In this document: piece after piece, positions 45,525 through 55,991 of the stretch | Position numbering within the stretch: the stretch's first letter is position 1 | Layout of the letters: each line of letters opens with the position of its first letter | NCBI RefSeq assembly: GCF_030994125.1 | Contig: NZ_CP099917.1 | Location: forward strand, 2,841,501 to 2,905,500 | Origin: Pseudoalteromonas xiamenensis | GTDB lineage: Bacteria > Pseudomonadota > Gammaproteobacteria > Enterobacterales > Alteromonadaceae | DNA: 64,000 nucleotides | Direction: 5' to 3' | Program-made: the position numbers and the translations under genes | The notes under the pieces: generated by a model | What the model was told of the DNA's origin: nothing | Seen by the model: the letters and a program-made list of their open reading frames with translations, nothing else | Databases searched by the model: none

Positions 45525-47015
45525 TTGAAAACGTTAATGGTACAAGGTACGACTTCTGACGCAGGTAAAAGCACGTTAGTCGCAGGTCTTTGTCGAGTGC
45601 TTGCTCGGCGTGGCGTTAAAGTCGCCCCTTTTAAACCACAAAATATGGCCCTGAATAGCGCGGTAACGCCTGATGGTGGTGAAATTGGTAGAGCACAGGC
45701 ATTACAAGCCATCGCCGCACAACAGCCGTTGTCGACGGATTTCAATCCCATTCTGCTGAAACCGAATAGTGACACAGGGGCGCAAGTTATCGTCCATGGC
45801 AAAGCGCTGTCGAATATGGAAGCGGCGAGTTATCACGACTATAAAAAAGTCGCCATGCAAGCCGTATTAGATTCCTATAACAGGCTTGGGCAGCAATATC
45901 AGTGGTGTCTTGTTGAAGGGGCCGGTAGCCCTGCGGAAATCAATTTACGTGAAAATGACATTGCCAACATGGGGTTTGCTTGCGAAGTGGATGCTCCGGT
46001 GATCATCATTGCGGATATTGACAAAGGAGGGGTCTTTGCGCATTTAGTCGGCACATTGGCACTGCTGTCTGAACAAGAGCAGGCGCTTGTTAAAGGTTTT
46101 GTGATCAATCGTTTTCGCGGTGATATTGGATTACTTCAGGGAGGGCTAGATTGGCTAGAGGCATATACGAACAAGCCTGTACTCGGTGTGTTGCCTTATC
46201 TCCATGATTTAGCTTTGGACGCTGAGGACGCACTCAATATCGACAATCGCGTAAATGCAGCAAAGCTCATCGTAGCAGTACTTGTGTTCCCCCATATTAG
46301 TAACCATACCGACTTTGATAGTTTAAGGTTAAACCCTGATGTGGATTTACGTTATGTACGCCACACCGAATCCATTGGTGAAGTAGACTTAATTATTTTG
46401 CCTGGTAGTAAGAATGTCTCTAGCGATTTGGTGTTTATGCAAAATGAACGCTGGCCAGCCGAGATTCGACGTCACCTACGTTACGGTGGCAAAGTGTTGG
46501 GAATTTGCGGTGGCCTACAAATGTTGGGGCATGAGATCAATGATCCAGACGGCGTAGAATCACAGGTTGTACGTACAGAAGGCTTGAAATTGGTCGATTT
46601 TGTCACACAACTTTTACCTCTAAAAGTGCTGACTCAGGCAAAAGGTCGCTGTTTACTTAACGATAAGGAAGTGGTGATTGAAGGGTATGAAATTCACTGT
46701 GGGCGCACCGAAGGGCGCGCTTTAACAAAGCCCTTTTTACGTTTTGAAAATCATCCTGAGGGGTTTCAAACAGACGGTTTTATTTCTGATGATAACCAGT
46801 TGGCGGGGACTTACTTACATGGTCTGTTCGATAGTCAAGAAGCGTGTAATGAGATCCTTCGTTGGGCGAGCGGTGGAGATTGGCAAGGTCAATCATTTAA
46901 TTTAGCAGAGCATCGAGAAACGCAATTGGATCGCTTAGCAGACATTTGTGAACAGTATTTGGATTTAGAGACATTATTCTCGCAAGCGGCGAGCAAAGAG
47001 GACAAACATGAGTGA
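45525..47015 (+). CDS. cobQ: Cobyric acid synthase CobQ
   Basis: CobQ (CbiP) uses glutamine to amidate adenosylcobyrinic acid a,c-diamide at four positions. The 496-residue protein has an N-terminal ATPase domain ([27 protein letters not shown]) and a C-terminal class I glutamine amidotransferase-like domain ([11 protein letters not shown] with nucleophile Cys, and His in YLHGLFDS). No other corrin-amidation or ring genes are in the window, so its substrate must come from elsewhere. It overlaps cobO by 8 bp. Confidence 0.94.
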   Translation: MKTLMVQGTTSDAGKSTLVAGLCRVLARRGVKVAPFKPQNMALNSAVTPDGGEIGRAQALQAIAAQQPLSTDFNPILLKPNSDTGAQVIVHGKALSNMEAASYHDYKKVAMQAVLDSYNRLGQQYQWCLVEGAGSPAEINLRENDIANMGFACEVDAPVIIIADIDKGGVFAHLVGTLALLSEQEQALVKGFVINRFRGDIGLLQGGLDWLEAYTNKPVLGVLPYLHDLALDAEDALNIDNRVNAAKLIVAVLVFPHISNHTDFDSLRLNPDVDLRYVRHTESIGEVDLIILPGSKNVSSDLVFMQNERWPAEIRRHLRYGGKVLGICGGLQMLGHEINDPDGVESQVVRTEGLKLVDFVTQLLPLKVLTQAKGRCLLNDKEVVIEGYEIHCGRTEGRALTKPFLRFENHPEGFQTDGFISDDNQLAGTYLHGLFDSQEACNEILRWASGGDWQGQSFNLAEHRETQLDRLADICEQYLDLETLFSQAASKEDKHE

Positions 47016-47595
47016 TAAGCATCAAGAGCGTCAACAAAAAGTCAAAGAGCAAGTCGATGCCAAAGTTGCTGCAGCACAAATCGAGAAAGGCATTTTACAA
47101 GTCATCACGGGTAATGGGAAAGGCAAATCAACGTCTGGGTTTGGTACAGTTGCGCGTTGTGTTGGGCATGGAATGAATGCGGCGGTCGTGCAATTTATCA
47201 AAGGTATGTGGGAATGTGGTGAGCGGAATTTACTCGAAAAGGCAGGGGTGCCATTCGCGGTGATGAAAACGGGATTCACGTGGGAAACGCAAAACCGTAA
47301 AACCGACACGTTGGCGGCACAAGAAACCTGGGCTGTGGCTAAAGAATGGCTCAAAGATGAGTCTATCGACCTCGTGTTGTTAGACGAGCTTACCTACATG
47401 GTGTCGTACGATTATCTTGATTTAGATGAAGTGATAGAAGCACTTGAACATCGTCCTGTAATGCAATCCGTGATTATTACCGGGCGTGGTGCGCATCGTC
47501 GTTTAAAAGACTTAGCAGATACTGTAAGTGAAGTGCAAAACATCAAACATGCCTTTGAATCAGGTGTAAAAGCGCGTAAAGGTTTTGATTTTTAA
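47008..47595 (+). CDS. cobO: Cob(I)yrinic acid a,c-diamide adenosyltransferase
   Basis: CobO (BtuR/CobA type) transfers the adenosyl group from ATP to reduced corrinoids. The 195-residue protein has the P-loop [36 protein letters not shown] and the C-terminal [15 protein letters not shown] typical of the family. Its first codons overlap cobQ. It works with the import genes for corrinoid salvage. Confidence 0.94.
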   Translation: MSDKHQERQQKVKEQVDAKVAAAQIEKGILQVITGNGKGKSTSGFGTVARCVGHGMNAAVVQFIKGMWECGERNLLEKAGVPFAVMKTGFTWETQNRKTDTLAAQETWAVAKEWLKDESIDLVLLDELTYMVSYDYLDLDEVIEALEHRPVMQSVIITGRGAHRRLKDLADTVSEVQNIKHAFESGVKARKGFDF

Positions 47596-47610
47596 ACCTT
47601 AGGAGCGGCA

Positions 47611-48486
47611 ATGAAAAATCGATGTATAGTTACGCTGGGGTTGGTTTGGTGCATAAATGCGTTTACCACCGCGAATGCCTTGGAAAAAGAAGTCGCCATG
47701 AAACCCGCGGCTCGAATAGTGGCGTTAGCCCCGCACATTGTTGAAAACTTATTTGTTATCGGCGCAGGCGATCGCATCGTTGGAACCGTGGACTATGCCG
47801 ATTACCCAGAGGCTGCGCTTGGCATTCCCAGAATTGGAGGGTATCACGGTATTCAGCTTGAAAAACTGTTGGCGTTGGAACCGGATCTGGTGATTGCGTG
47901 GCAAACGGGCAATAAAAAAGACGATTTGGCAAAAATTGAATCTTTGGGCATTCCAGTGATGTATAGCAATGCAACGAGTCTCGAGGCAGTATCAGAAGAA
48001 ATACGCCGCTTTGGTCAACTTACCGGACTCATTGAAAACGCCAACCTTGTTGCCATGAAATTTGACGAAAAACTAAAGATACTCAAAGCACATTACCGCA
48101 GTAGTTCATCCCTGCGTGCGTTTTATCAATTGTGGCCAGATCCAATGATGAGCGTTAATCGCAAAACTTGGATCCATGAGCTTATGACTTTGTGCCATGT
48201 CGAAAACGTCTTCGCGCAGGCGAGCAACGAGTACCCCCAGATAAGTCTTGAAAACGTGTTACATGCAAAACCGGATGTCATTATTGTACCGCATGAAAAA
48301 ACCAAAAAGCAGGTCGACTTCATTGATTGGTCTGTCTGGCCGGAAATACCCGCAGGTAAATTTGATCAAGTGGTCGATGTCGACGCGGATTTATTGCATC
48401 GCTATACCACTCGAGTACTTGATGGTGTTGAAGAGATGTGTGATAAACTGAACGCTTCTCGCGAGTTTTACCAACAAAGGAAATAA
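47611..48486 (+). CDS. btuF: Periplasmic cobalamin-binding protein BtuF
   Basis: BtuF delivers cobalamin to BtuCD. The 291-residue protein has a signal peptide (about residues 1-24), then the substrate-binding fold with [39 protein letters not shown] and [10 protein letters not shown] in the second lobe. TAGGAG precedes the ATG. The operon places it with BtuC and BtuD, but separated from them by the cob genes. Confidence 0.88.
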   Translation: MKNRCIVTLGLVWCINAFTTANALEKEVAMKPAARIVALAPHIVENLFVIGAGDRIVGTVDYADYPEAALGIPRIGGYHGIQLEKLLALEPDLVIAWQTGNKKDDLAKIESLGIPVMYSNATSLEAVSEEIRRFGQLTGLIENANLVAMKFDEKLKILKAHYRSSSSLRAFYQLWPDPMMSVNRKTWIHELMTLCHVENVFAQASNEYPQISLENVLHAKPDVIIVPHEKTKKQVDFIDWSVWPEIPAGKFDQVVDVDADLLHRYTTRVLDGVEEMCDKLNASREFYQQRK

Positions 48487-48487
48487 C

Positions 48488-49147
48488 ATGACCACTTGGA
48501 GCGATGTACTTGGGCATGAAAAGCAGCAGCCTTACTTTCTAGAAACGTTAGACTATGTGACAAAGCGTCGTGCTGAAGGCGTGGTTGTTTACCCGCCACA
48601 AGAGAACGTATTTGAAGCATTCAAGGTTACACCCTTTGAAGATGTAAAAGTAGTGATCTTGGGTCAAGACCCTTATCACGGTCCAGATCAGGCCCATGGT
48701 TTATGTTTTTCCGTTTTGCCTGGTATCAAACCACCACCATCATTGGTAAACATGTACAAGGAACTCGCTGCAAGCATTGCTGGGTTCCAAGTGCCATCTC
48801 ATGGCTATTTGTTGCCGTGGGCAGAGCAAGGCGTGCTGCTTCTCAATACCGTTTTAACGGTTGAACAAGGGCAAGCACATTCACATAAGCATTTAGGCTG
48901 GGAGCGATTTACCGATGTAGTCATTGAAAAGCTCAATGCGCATCGTGATGGTCTTATTTTCTTGCTGTGGGGTTCTCATGCACAGAAAAAAGGAAAAGCG
49001 ATTGATAGAAATCGTCATCATGTGTTGCAAGCGCCTCATCCTTCGCCATTGTCTGCTCATCGTGGCTTTTTAGGTTGCCAGCATTTCGTTCAAACCAATG
49101 AATTACTCGCAAGCATGGGGAAAGCGCCAATTCAGTGGCAAGTGTAG
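48488..49147 (+). CDS. ung: Uracil-DNA glycosylase
   Basis: Ung removes uracil from DNA. The 219-residue protein (229 in E. coli) has the catalytic [18 protein letters not shown] (Asp), LLLNTVLTV and the C-terminal [14 protein letters not shown] with the active-site His. AAGGAA lies at the end of btuF. It starts one base after the btuF stop, so it is likely expressed with the cobalamin operon. A terminator follows. Confidence 0.96.
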   Translation: MTTWSDVLGHEKQQPYFLETLDYVTKRRAEGVVVYPPQENVFEAFKVTPFEDVKVVILGQDPYHGPDQAHGLCFSVLPGIKPPPSLVNMYKELAASIAGFQVPSHGYLLPWAEQGVLLLNTVLTVEQGQAHSHKHLGWERFTDVVIEKLNAHRDGLIFLLWGSHAQKKGKAIDRNRHHVLQAPHPSPLSAHRGFLGCQHFVQTNELLASMGKAPIQWQV

Positions 49148-49187
49148 CGCCCACATATCGGTCGTAAAATGTATCGTACTTAGTATA

Positions 49188-49219
49188 AACGCAGCGCTTT
49201 GTTCGGCTGCGTTTTTTCT
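49188..49219 (+). terminator. Terminator after ung
   Basis: AACGCAGC (49188-49195) pairs with GCTGCGTT (49206-49213), followed by TTTTCTTTT. It ends the cobalamin operon. Confidence 0.85.
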
Positions 49220-49317
49220 TTTCCTGCTTACATTTATTCCCATTGCATCAAAGGTAGTGTTCAACCATAGACAATCGGATGTCAGGGATAAATTCACCTG
49301 ATATTGAAGCTTTTACT

Positions 49318-51894
49318 TTATTGCTGTTCCGCGAATTGACGTACAAGCCCGTTGATGGCTTGAAAAGCCGCTGCAACTTGTTCATTGTCGGCATCGGCGT
49401 TGCTCAATAAGACATAGCCGAATTTTTCGCGACGATTTAGTAGCACATTTGTCGCAACACCAGGGTCAGAACCATCATGACTAACAATATCGCCATCGAG
49501 TTGCCAGAAATAGCCTATGTCACCTTCCGGTGTGGGGAGCGTCGTTTGCGGAGTTAACAAAGCGGTGACAACGGTGGGGCTGAGTGCTTGAGCACCATTA
49601 ATTTTCCCCGAATTACCGAGCGCAATCAGGTAACGAGCTAAATCATGACTGCTTGATACAGCCATACCGTCGGCATACGTGATATTGCGATATTCTGGAA
49701 CGTACACCGATTGTGAATCGTCATCCAATACGTACCTCGGAGTTGATGTCTCTGACTCAGTCACTGCCCAATAAGTATGTGCCATGCCAAGCGGATTAAA
49801 CACAAACTGGGTGCTTAGGTGTGAAAGTGATTGGCCAGTTTTTTGCTCAAGCACAAGTCCTGCAAGTGCCGAGGCAATGTTAGAATAAACATAAGCTTGG
49901 TTGTTCTTTAAACCGTATTGAGTAATAAAATTCTCCTGTGTATGCAACTCGCCTTGCGCAGAGAGGTATTGGGAGAAAAACAGTTGTTCGTCCGACGAAA
50001 CTGTTTCTGGACAGCCCATTTCGGGCGCCAAGCGCGACGCCAAACTTTGACTGTTTTCATAGATAAAGTAACTGCACAGATAGGTTCGATCCGAATCTAA
50101 AATCCCAGAGGTGTGAGTGATTAATTGTCGTAAAGTGAGCGGGTTATCTTGTGCAAATTGAGCGGAATCTATCACAAAAGGCAATATGGGTTGTAAAGCG
50201 GTATCCAAAAATTCTGGTTGGTTTTCGAGTGCAGCAGCAATGGTTGCACCTAATAGTGTTTTACTGACAGACCCTAAATAGAATTCGGATTGGGGTGAGG
50301 TTGCTTCGCCTGTTCGCGCATTCACTCCAAAGCCTTTTTCATACACGATTTCATTATCTTTTATTATGGAAATAGACATGTTTTTAATGTTTGCTTGATT
50401 GCTAAGCTGCAAGATCTTCTGCTCAAATTCGGCTTCGGATAACGTTTTATCTGATGTTCTACCTAAGGCTTTTAGCGCATAATCATAGGTCTGGAAGCGA
50501 CCCATTTTTAAATCATCGACGGAAAAAGCAGGAAGCAATACTGCGGGTGGAATGCCGGTTTTTTCAAAGTATTGATTATCCGAAGTCCAATAGACTTCGT
50601 TTGACAGGGTTATAGACCAATCATTAGGTATATCGAAGAATTGTAGGTCTGATAACGCGCCTGAGGTTGCTTTACCTACTTGCGTAACCTGAGGAAGTGA
50701 GCGCATTGCTATAACAAAAATCTCACCAGCACTTACAGTCGCTTCGCTTGTTAATAAAAACACTGGATTCGTGTATGCATCACTGCGACCGGTTAACTCA
50801 CGCTCCAACAAGTCACCAGTTCCAGTTTGTGTTTTGGCCTGCTTGTAGAACACCGCATGATCTGTTTGGCTAAATCGTTGTGCAATAGCAAGTGACACGC
50901 TGTCATACCCACCTTGATTATTTCTGACGTCAACAATAATCCCCTTGGTTTGAGCGAGCTCCATCATGATGGTATCAAATAGCGAGTTTGCCGCGGCTAA
51001 CGTTGCTTCTTCGCTCATTGAGTCGGATGCAAAAGACATCATGTTGTTGATTGTAATAATCCCCACATTATCGGGCGTAATTCCCCATAGAACCGTCGCT
51101 TCGTCTTGTGGATCTGAAGGGAAGCGATTAGCCGAATTTGGCGTCATGTATGATGTGCTTATCTGAGAGTAAAGTTGATTCAGCTCTGATTGGATTTCAC
51201 TTGGGTCGAGTACTTCACCGTCTCGGAGCGACGCAAACATCATCCCTCGTACTGTGCGAGAAAACGGAGTGTCTTTCGGGCGATTGAAATACAGCGCCTT
51301 AGATTCATTGATAATGTTGACATGGGCATCTTGGAGTGGGGCAACCAATTCACTTAACACTTGGAATAGGGCTTCGTCTGTCATGTTGTCGTTGATGAGA
51401 GGTCGATAAGTGTCGTATTGAGTTTGCCAATTGACTTCACGGGTGTCGAAGTAAGCGTAATAGTCGTTAAAGAGACTCCAAATATAATCAAAAACATACG
51501 TTTGGCTGACCGGGCTGTATATGGATATCGAGGTTGTACAACTGACAGGCAAGGTGTTTATGCGTTGCAGATAATAGGGTTCTATAAGGTCTTGCTCTTG
51601 AATAGCAAGTCGCGTCAATGAGTTAGGCGTGATTTGGAGTCTGAGTTGGTCTAGTGCGATTTGCTCGGTCGTTTCAAGTATTTTGGTACAACCAAACTGG
51701 TTAAATTGATAGTAGGTTAAAGAGCTATCGGTGACTTCGAGTAATTCTCCATAGCCAACCCTTTCCCAAACACCTTTTGTCGTTAGTTGAGGAAAAGTTG
51801 GAATTTTAATGTCGTTGTAGGAGGAATCACACGCGCTAAGCGCGAGACTTGCAAAAATTGCTATCGCAGAAAGCTGAACGGTTTGGCGAAACAT
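49318..51894 (-). CDS. Lipoprotein fusing peptidase S41 and class C beta-lactamase-like domains
   Basis: From ATG 51894 (AAGGA upstream) this is an 858-residue lipoprotein (lipobox LSAC, Cys about 21). The N-terminal half resembles S41/C-terminal-processing peptidases: IIVDVRNNQGGYD and SEATVSAGE with the likely nucleophile Ser388. The C-terminal half is a serine beta-lactamase/penicillin-binding-protein fold: SVSK (Ser542, Lys545), YSN (about 670) and HDG (about 805) in place of KTG. No PDZ domain is obvious. A dual serine-hydrolase role in the envelope is inferred, and the substrate is unknown. A longer reading to 52119 lacks a signal sequence and is not preferred. Confidence 0.82.
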   Translation of the reverse strand: MFRQTVQLSAIAIFASLALSACDSSYNDIKIPTFPQLTTKGVWERVGYGELLEVTDSSLTYYQFNQFGCTKILETTEQIALDQLRLQITPNSLTRLAIQEQDLIEPYYLQRINTLPVSCTTSISIYSPVSQTYVFDYIWSLFNDYYAYFDTREVNWQTQYDTYRPLINDNMTDEALFQVLSELVAPLQDAHVNIINESKALYFNRPKDTPFSRTVRGMMFASLRDGEVLDPSEIQSELNQLYSQISTSYMTPNSANRFPSDPQDEATVLWGITPDNVGIITINNMMSFASDSMSEEATLAAANSLFDTIMMELAQTKGIIVDVRNNQGGYDSVSLAIAQRFSQTDHAVFYKQAKTQTGTGDLLERELTGRSDAYTNPVFLLTSEATVSAGEIFVIAMRSLPQVTQVGKATSGALSDLQFFDIPNDWSITLSNEVYWTSDNQYFEKTGIPPAVLLPAFSVDDLKMGRFQTYDYALKALGRTSDKTLSEAEFEQKILQLSNQANIKNMSISIIKDNEIVYEKGFGVNARTGEATSPQSEFYLGSVSKTLLGATIAAALENQPEFLDTALQPILPFVIDSAQFAQDNPLTLRQLITHTSGILDSDRTYLCSYFIYENSQSLASRLAPEMGCPETVSSDEQLFFSQYLSAQGELHTQENFITQYGLKNNQAYVYSNIASALAGLVLEQKTGQSLSHLSTQFVFNPLGMAHTYWAVTESETSTPRYVLDDDSQSVYVPEYRNITYADGMAVSSSHDLARYLIALGNSGKINGAQALSPTVVTALLTPQTTLPTPEGDIGYFWQLDGDIVSHDGSDPGVATNVLLNRREKFGYVLLSNADADNEQVAAAFQAINGLVRQFAEQQ

Positions 51895-52438
51895 GGTCGA
51901 GTATCCTTGTCGAAAATTTATGGTCTGGTGCCAAATTGGCTGTAATGGGTGACTTTTTGGCTCAAAGAAAAATGGAGCCTCGTTTGTTGCAACCACAACA
52001 GGCTGGATTAGCCAGTGGCTATAATTTAAGAAAGCTACGCGCGGTTTACTGTCGAAAAGCGTTACGAATATGTCAGCGAGCGTTTGGAATCGTAAAAAAA
52101 TGTAACCCAACAAACGCATCTATTCTTTTAGTTAAGCTGGAATCAAAAAAGGGACTTAAATAGACCCTGCGCTAAATCAATTTTTCAAAATGGGAATCGG
52201 TCAAAATAGCAACGAGTGAAGAATATAAATTTGAGTTATTACTCTAATCTTCTACACTCTGAAATGAAGCCTTTTTTGGTGGGTAAGGTGTCTTCAAAAT
52301 TACATGTTTGTGAGATGAAGTTGTCATATTCCCATTAAAGAATAGTGGCAGTTTTTAACCTCCGTTGTAAGGGTAGTTAACGGGTGTCGCGACTGAGATG
52401 TGCGGTTGTTCAGTTGCTTATTTGCTTGGACGTAAGTT
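51895..52438. other. Intergenic region without a convincing gene
   Basis: This 544-bp AT-rich region lies between the divergent S41/lactamase gene and phaB. I see no coding region with plausible start and composition, and no strong terminator. It must hold promoters for both neighbours, but I could not place them reliably. Confidence 0.5.
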
Positions 52439-53188
52439 ATGGAAAACCTAAAGATCGCAATCGTTACTGGTGCTTTTGGTGGTATCGGTACCGCTATCGT
52501 AAAAGAACTTATCGAAGAACAGTGTTTTGTGCTTGCTGTCGCGAGTGCGAAACGAACCTCAGCCGATTTTGATGCTTGGCTTAATGAGCATCAGATCAAT
52601 CCAACCAAAGTGAAACCTCTTTTTATCGATGTTACCGATCAAATCGCATGCGAAAATGCCTTAAGTGATGTGATTGATAGCTATGGTCATGTCGATATTT
52701 TGGTGAATAATGCGGGGATCACTCGTGATTCGACCTTTAAGAAAATGTCGGCCTCACAATGGAATGAAGTGATCAATACCAATCTGAATTCATTGTTTAA
52801 TATGACTCAGCCGCTGTTTGCGCAAATGTGCGCGCGTAAATTCGGGCGAATTATCAATATCTCCAGCGTGAATGGTCAGAAAGGCCAATTTGGTCAAGCA
52901 AACTATTCCGCTGCAAAAGCGGGCATGATTGGTTTTAGTAAAGCGCTCGCCTATGAAGGTGCTCGAGCAAACGTAACGGTAAACGTCGTTGCTCCAGGTT
53001 ACACCGAGACCCCCATGGTTGCAGCGATGCGAGAAGACGTGCTTGAGAGTATCAAAGCACAAGTCCCTATGCAGCGATTGGCAACGCCTTTAGAAGTGGC
53101 TCAGGCAGTTGCTTATTTAGCATCAGATAAAGCGAGTTATATCACCGGAGAGACCTTAGCACTCAATGGTGGTCTGTATATGCAATAA
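52439..53188 (+). CDS. phaB: Acetoacetyl-CoA reductase PhaB (SDR family)
   Basis: PhaB reduces acetoacetyl-CoA to (R)-3-hydroxybutyryl-CoA with NADPH. The 249-residue short-chain dehydrogenase has the cofactor motif VTGAFGGIG, the NNAGITRD block, catalytic Ser in NISSVNG and YSAAKAG (Tyr, Lys). The GQFGQANYSAAKAG and NGGLYMQ segments resemble PhaB rather than FabG, and the neighbours phasin and phaC agree. FabG-like activity is the alternative. Confidence 0.88.
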   Translation: MENLKIAIVTGAFGGIGTAIVKELIEEQCFVLAVASAKRTSADFDAWLNEHQINPTKVKPLFIDVTDQIACENALSDVIDSYGHVDILVNNAGITRDSTFKKMSASQWNEVINTNLNSLFNMTQPLFAQMCARKFGRIINISSVNGQKGQFGQANYSAAKAGMIGFSKALAYEGARANVTVNVVAPGYTETPMVAAMREDVLESIKAQVPMQRLATPLEVAQAVAYLASDKASYITGETLALNGGLYMQ

Positions 53189-53283
53189 CGATAGAGAAAC
53201 GGATTCTCAAACGAGTGAAGTGTGCTCAGTGGTATTTGGGAATAAGTTCTAATTTAAGACTTGTTTAGATAAGGAAGAAGACC

Positions 53284-53628
53284 ATGTACAACGATTTAAT
53301 GAAGACATTTCAAGAGCAAAGCGAAAAGTATTTTTCACCAATGTTCAAGTTTAACCAACTTGTGGCAAAGAACATTGAGCAGTTAGCTCAACTGCAGCTT
53401 GACGCTGCGCAATCGTACACTGAAACAACGTTGGCACAACTTAAAACTGCCGCTGAAATTTCTGATGTGAAAACGTTTGTTGATTTTAATGCAAGCCAAT
53501 TAAATGCATTAAATACGTTGAGCCAGAAAATGATTGCTGACGGTCAAAAACTGCAACAACTTGGTCAAGAGTTCAAAGACAACCTTGAAGCCTTAAGCAA
53601 AGAAACGCTTAAAACAGCACAAGTTTAA
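53284..53628 (+). CDS. Phasin family protein
   Basis: Phasins coat polyhydroxyalkanoate granules and limit their size. The 114-residue protein is almost entirely amphipathic helix (MKTFQEQSEKYFSPMFKFN start; QLAQLQLDAAQSYTETTLAQ). It belongs to the phasin_2-type family by composition and context. It sits between phaB and phaC and is followed by a terminator, so phaC probably has extra transcription from its own promoter or readthrough. Confidence 0.85.
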   Translation: MYNDLMKTFQEQSEKYFSPMFKFNQLVAKNIEQLAQLQLDAAQSYTETTLAQLKTAAEISDVKTFVDFNASQLNALNTLSQKMIADGQKLQQLGQEFKDNLEALSKETLKTAQV

Positions 53629-53639
53629 TCTCTTAAAAC

Positions 53640-53661
53640 AAAGAGCCCGTTTGGGCTCTTT
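53640..53661 (+). terminator. Terminator between phasin gene and phaC
   Basis: AAAGAGCCC (53640-53648) pairs with GGGCTCTTT (53653-53661) around GTTT. Confidence 0.8.
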
Positions 53662-53722
53662 CGTATTTTGCAATTTCTACCCTTAACCTTTTTCAAAGGT
53701 TCGTCCCATTAGGATGTGAGTC

Positions 53723-55492
53723 ATGGAAACTAGAAACCCAGAACTAGACAAAATCGTTGCAGATTGGTGGCAGTATGGGCAGGAGTTTTACAACTTGTTC
53801 TCGAAGCAAATGGTAAAAGGTAATCCACTCCAACAAGCCCTGAATGAACAAAATGCCAAAGATTTTGCCACTTGGCTAAATGAAGTATCGAAACAGCCCG
53901 AAGTGATGTATGAAAAACAATTCGACTGGTGGCAAAAACAGCTTAAAGTTATGCAAAACACATGGGGCCAAATGCTTGGTGAGCAGGCAAGTGATATTGT
54001 TGCACCTGAAGTTGGAGACAAGCGTTTCAGCTCAGAGGCTTGGCAAGAAAATCCATGGTTTAACTACATCAAGCAAAGTTATCTATTGTTTGGGCAATCC
54101 CTGTTAGAATCTATTCGTGAAACCCCCGGACTTGATTCAAAGTTAAAAGAACGTTTAGAGTTTTTTGCCAGACAATCCGTGAACTCAGTAGCACCTTCCA
54201 ATTTCATTAGTACCAACCCTGAGCTAATCGATTTAACGGTAAAATCAAACGGTCAGAATCTTATTCAAGGCTTTGAACTGTTTAAAAAAGATTTGGCGCG
54301 CGGTGGGGACATGCTACGTATTAGCATGACCAATGACGATGCTTTTGAGCTTGGAAAAGACATCGCAACAACAGCTGGACGCGTGGTGTTTCAAAATCAT
54401 CTCTTCGAGCTTATCCAATATTACCCGACCACAGAGCAAGTGCATGCAACGCCTCTGCTGGTGGTGCCACCGTACGTTAATAAATATTACATCTTGGATT
54501 TACGCGCGGAGAATTCATTCGTAAAACATGCCGTTGATCAAGGCCACACCGTGTTCATGGTGTCTTGGAAAAACCCAGATCCCAGCATGGCGGAAGTTGG
54601 ATTTGAAGACTATGTCGTGGATGGTGTGATTTCGGCGATTGAGGCAATCGAGAAGCAAACGGGAGAAAGTGAAGTTAATGCGGTGGGATATTGTATCGCG
54701 GGAACGTTAGTCACGACTGCAATGGCCTATTTTGCTGCGAAGCGAATGAAGCCTCGCATCAAAAGTGCAACGCTATTGACGACATTGCTCGACTTTTCAC
54801 AACCGGGTGAAATAGGAGTGTTCATCAATGAACCGACGATTTCGGCACTTGAAACCTATAACCAACAAAATGGTGTGATGCATGGGCATTTGCTTGGTGT
54901 GTCATTTAGTATGTTGCGTGAAAATAGTTTGTATTGGAACTACTACGTTAATAACTACCTCAAAGGCAAAGCGCCGATGGATTTAGATTTGCTTTATTGG
55001 AATGGGGACAGCACAAATTTAACCGCGACATGCCACAATTTTATGCTTCGTGAATTGTATCTCAACAATCGCTTGGTCGAAGCGAAGGGAGTGAGTATAC
55101 GTGGCACGAAAATCGATTTGAGCAAGGTTAAACAGCCCGTCTATATGCTTTCTACACGAGATGATCACATAGCTCTTTGGCAAGCAACGTTTAAAGGGAT
55201 CCAGGCAACTGGTGCTCAGACAACGTTTGTGCTTGGAGAGTCCGGCCACATTGCTGGTGTAATTAATCCTCCAAGCAAAGGTAAATATGGCTATTGGTTT
55301 GGGCCTGATGCATCAGGTGAAGCACAAGCTTGGTTGGACAAAGCTCAGCATGAGAGTGGATCTTGGTGGCCTCATTGGTGCAAATGGTTACATCAATATC
55401 AAGGCGACGAAGTCCCTGCGAGACCAGCAAAATCAGAGGATAACCCAGGTATTTATGAGGCACCTGGGGAATATGTGAAGCAAAAGCTCTAG
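53723..55492 (+). CDS. phaC: Class I polyhydroxyalkanoate synthase PhaC
   Basis: PhaC polymerises 3-hydroxyacyl-CoA into polyester granules. The 589-residue protein has a PhaC N-terminal domain and an alpha/beta-hydrolase core. The nucleophile Cys lies in VGYCIAGT, where most class I enzymes have GxCxGG-type boxes; here the last Gly is Ala. The general Asp is in LSTRDDHIALW and the catalytic His in GESGHIAGVINPPS, as expected. Chain length fits class I (about 590), and no phaE is adjacent. Confidence 0.93.
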   Translation: METRNPELDKIVADWWQYGQEFYNLFSKQMVKGNPLQQALNEQNAKDFATWLNEVSKQPEVMYEKQFDWWQKQLKVMQNTWGQMLGEQASDIVAPEVGDKRFSSEAWQENPWFNYIKQSYLLFGQSLLESIRETPGLDSKLKERLEFFARQSVNSVAPSNFISTNPELIDLTVKSNGQNLIQGFELFKKDLARGGDMLRISMTNDDAFELGKDIATTAGRVVFQNHLFELIQYYPTTEQVHATPLLVVPPYVNKYYILDLRAENSFVKHAVDQGHTVFMVSWKNPDPSMAEVGFEDYVVDGVISAIEAIEKQTGESEVNAVGYCIAGTLVTTAMAYFAAKRMKPRIKSATLLTTLLDFSQPGEIGVFINEPTISALETYNQQNGVMHGHLLGVSFSMLRENSLYWNYYVNNYLKGKAPMDLDLLYWNGDSTNLTATCHNFMLRELYLNNRLVEAKGVSIRGTKIDLSKVKQPVYMLSTRDDHIALWQATFKGIQATGAQTTFVLGESGHIAGVINPPSKGKYGYWFGPDASGEAQAWLDKAQHESGSWWPHWCKWLHQYQGDEVPARPAKSEDNPGIYEAPGEYVKQKL

Positions 55493-55496
55493 CCCT

Positions 55497-55529
55497 ATAG
55501 AGTACGAGGCGCTTGGTCTCGTGCTCTAT
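55497..55529 (+). terminator. Terminator of phaC
   Basis: A 12-bp stem (55497-55508 with 55518-55529, one U-G wobble) starts 5 bp after the stop. The 9-base loop is followed by TT only, so it is imperfect. Confidence 0.6.
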
Positions 55530-55991
55530 TTCCACTGTTTCCCCATGAACTATATCATTTCTCACTCATTTTATAGGTCTATTTCAATTAGCCGTCGAGT
55601 TCAATTGCCCATTAGTGAGCCACTAGTTCAAACGTATACGTCTATCTGACGTGTCTCATGTGAGTGTGCGTGAGCTAGTAAAGTTAGAAAGGCGAGTGCT
55701 TGTCTTAATAACTTTTTTGATGAGTACAATGTCCACCTGTTTAAAGTGATTACGGAAAATTCACGCGAAACGGAATACTTCATCGGTTAATTGGGCTCTA
55801 TTTATGCCTCTTTGATGTGTTTGCTGTGATTTAGGTCTTATTGAAAAGCAATTAAAATGACAGGCCTACTTAGGGACTTTGTTTCAATGTTAGAATGATG
55901 CCACACTCAATGTGGGTTTTAGATAGCAAACTTTAGATTTGAAATCTCAAAAAAATCGGCAATGGTGCTTTAACAAAACGAGCGAAAAACA
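55530..55991. other. Intergenic region without a convincing gene
   Basis: These 462 bp show no coding region I would defend. A small CCACACTCAATGTGG hairpin is present near 55900. It presumably holds the promoter of the GNAT gene. Confidence 0.5.
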
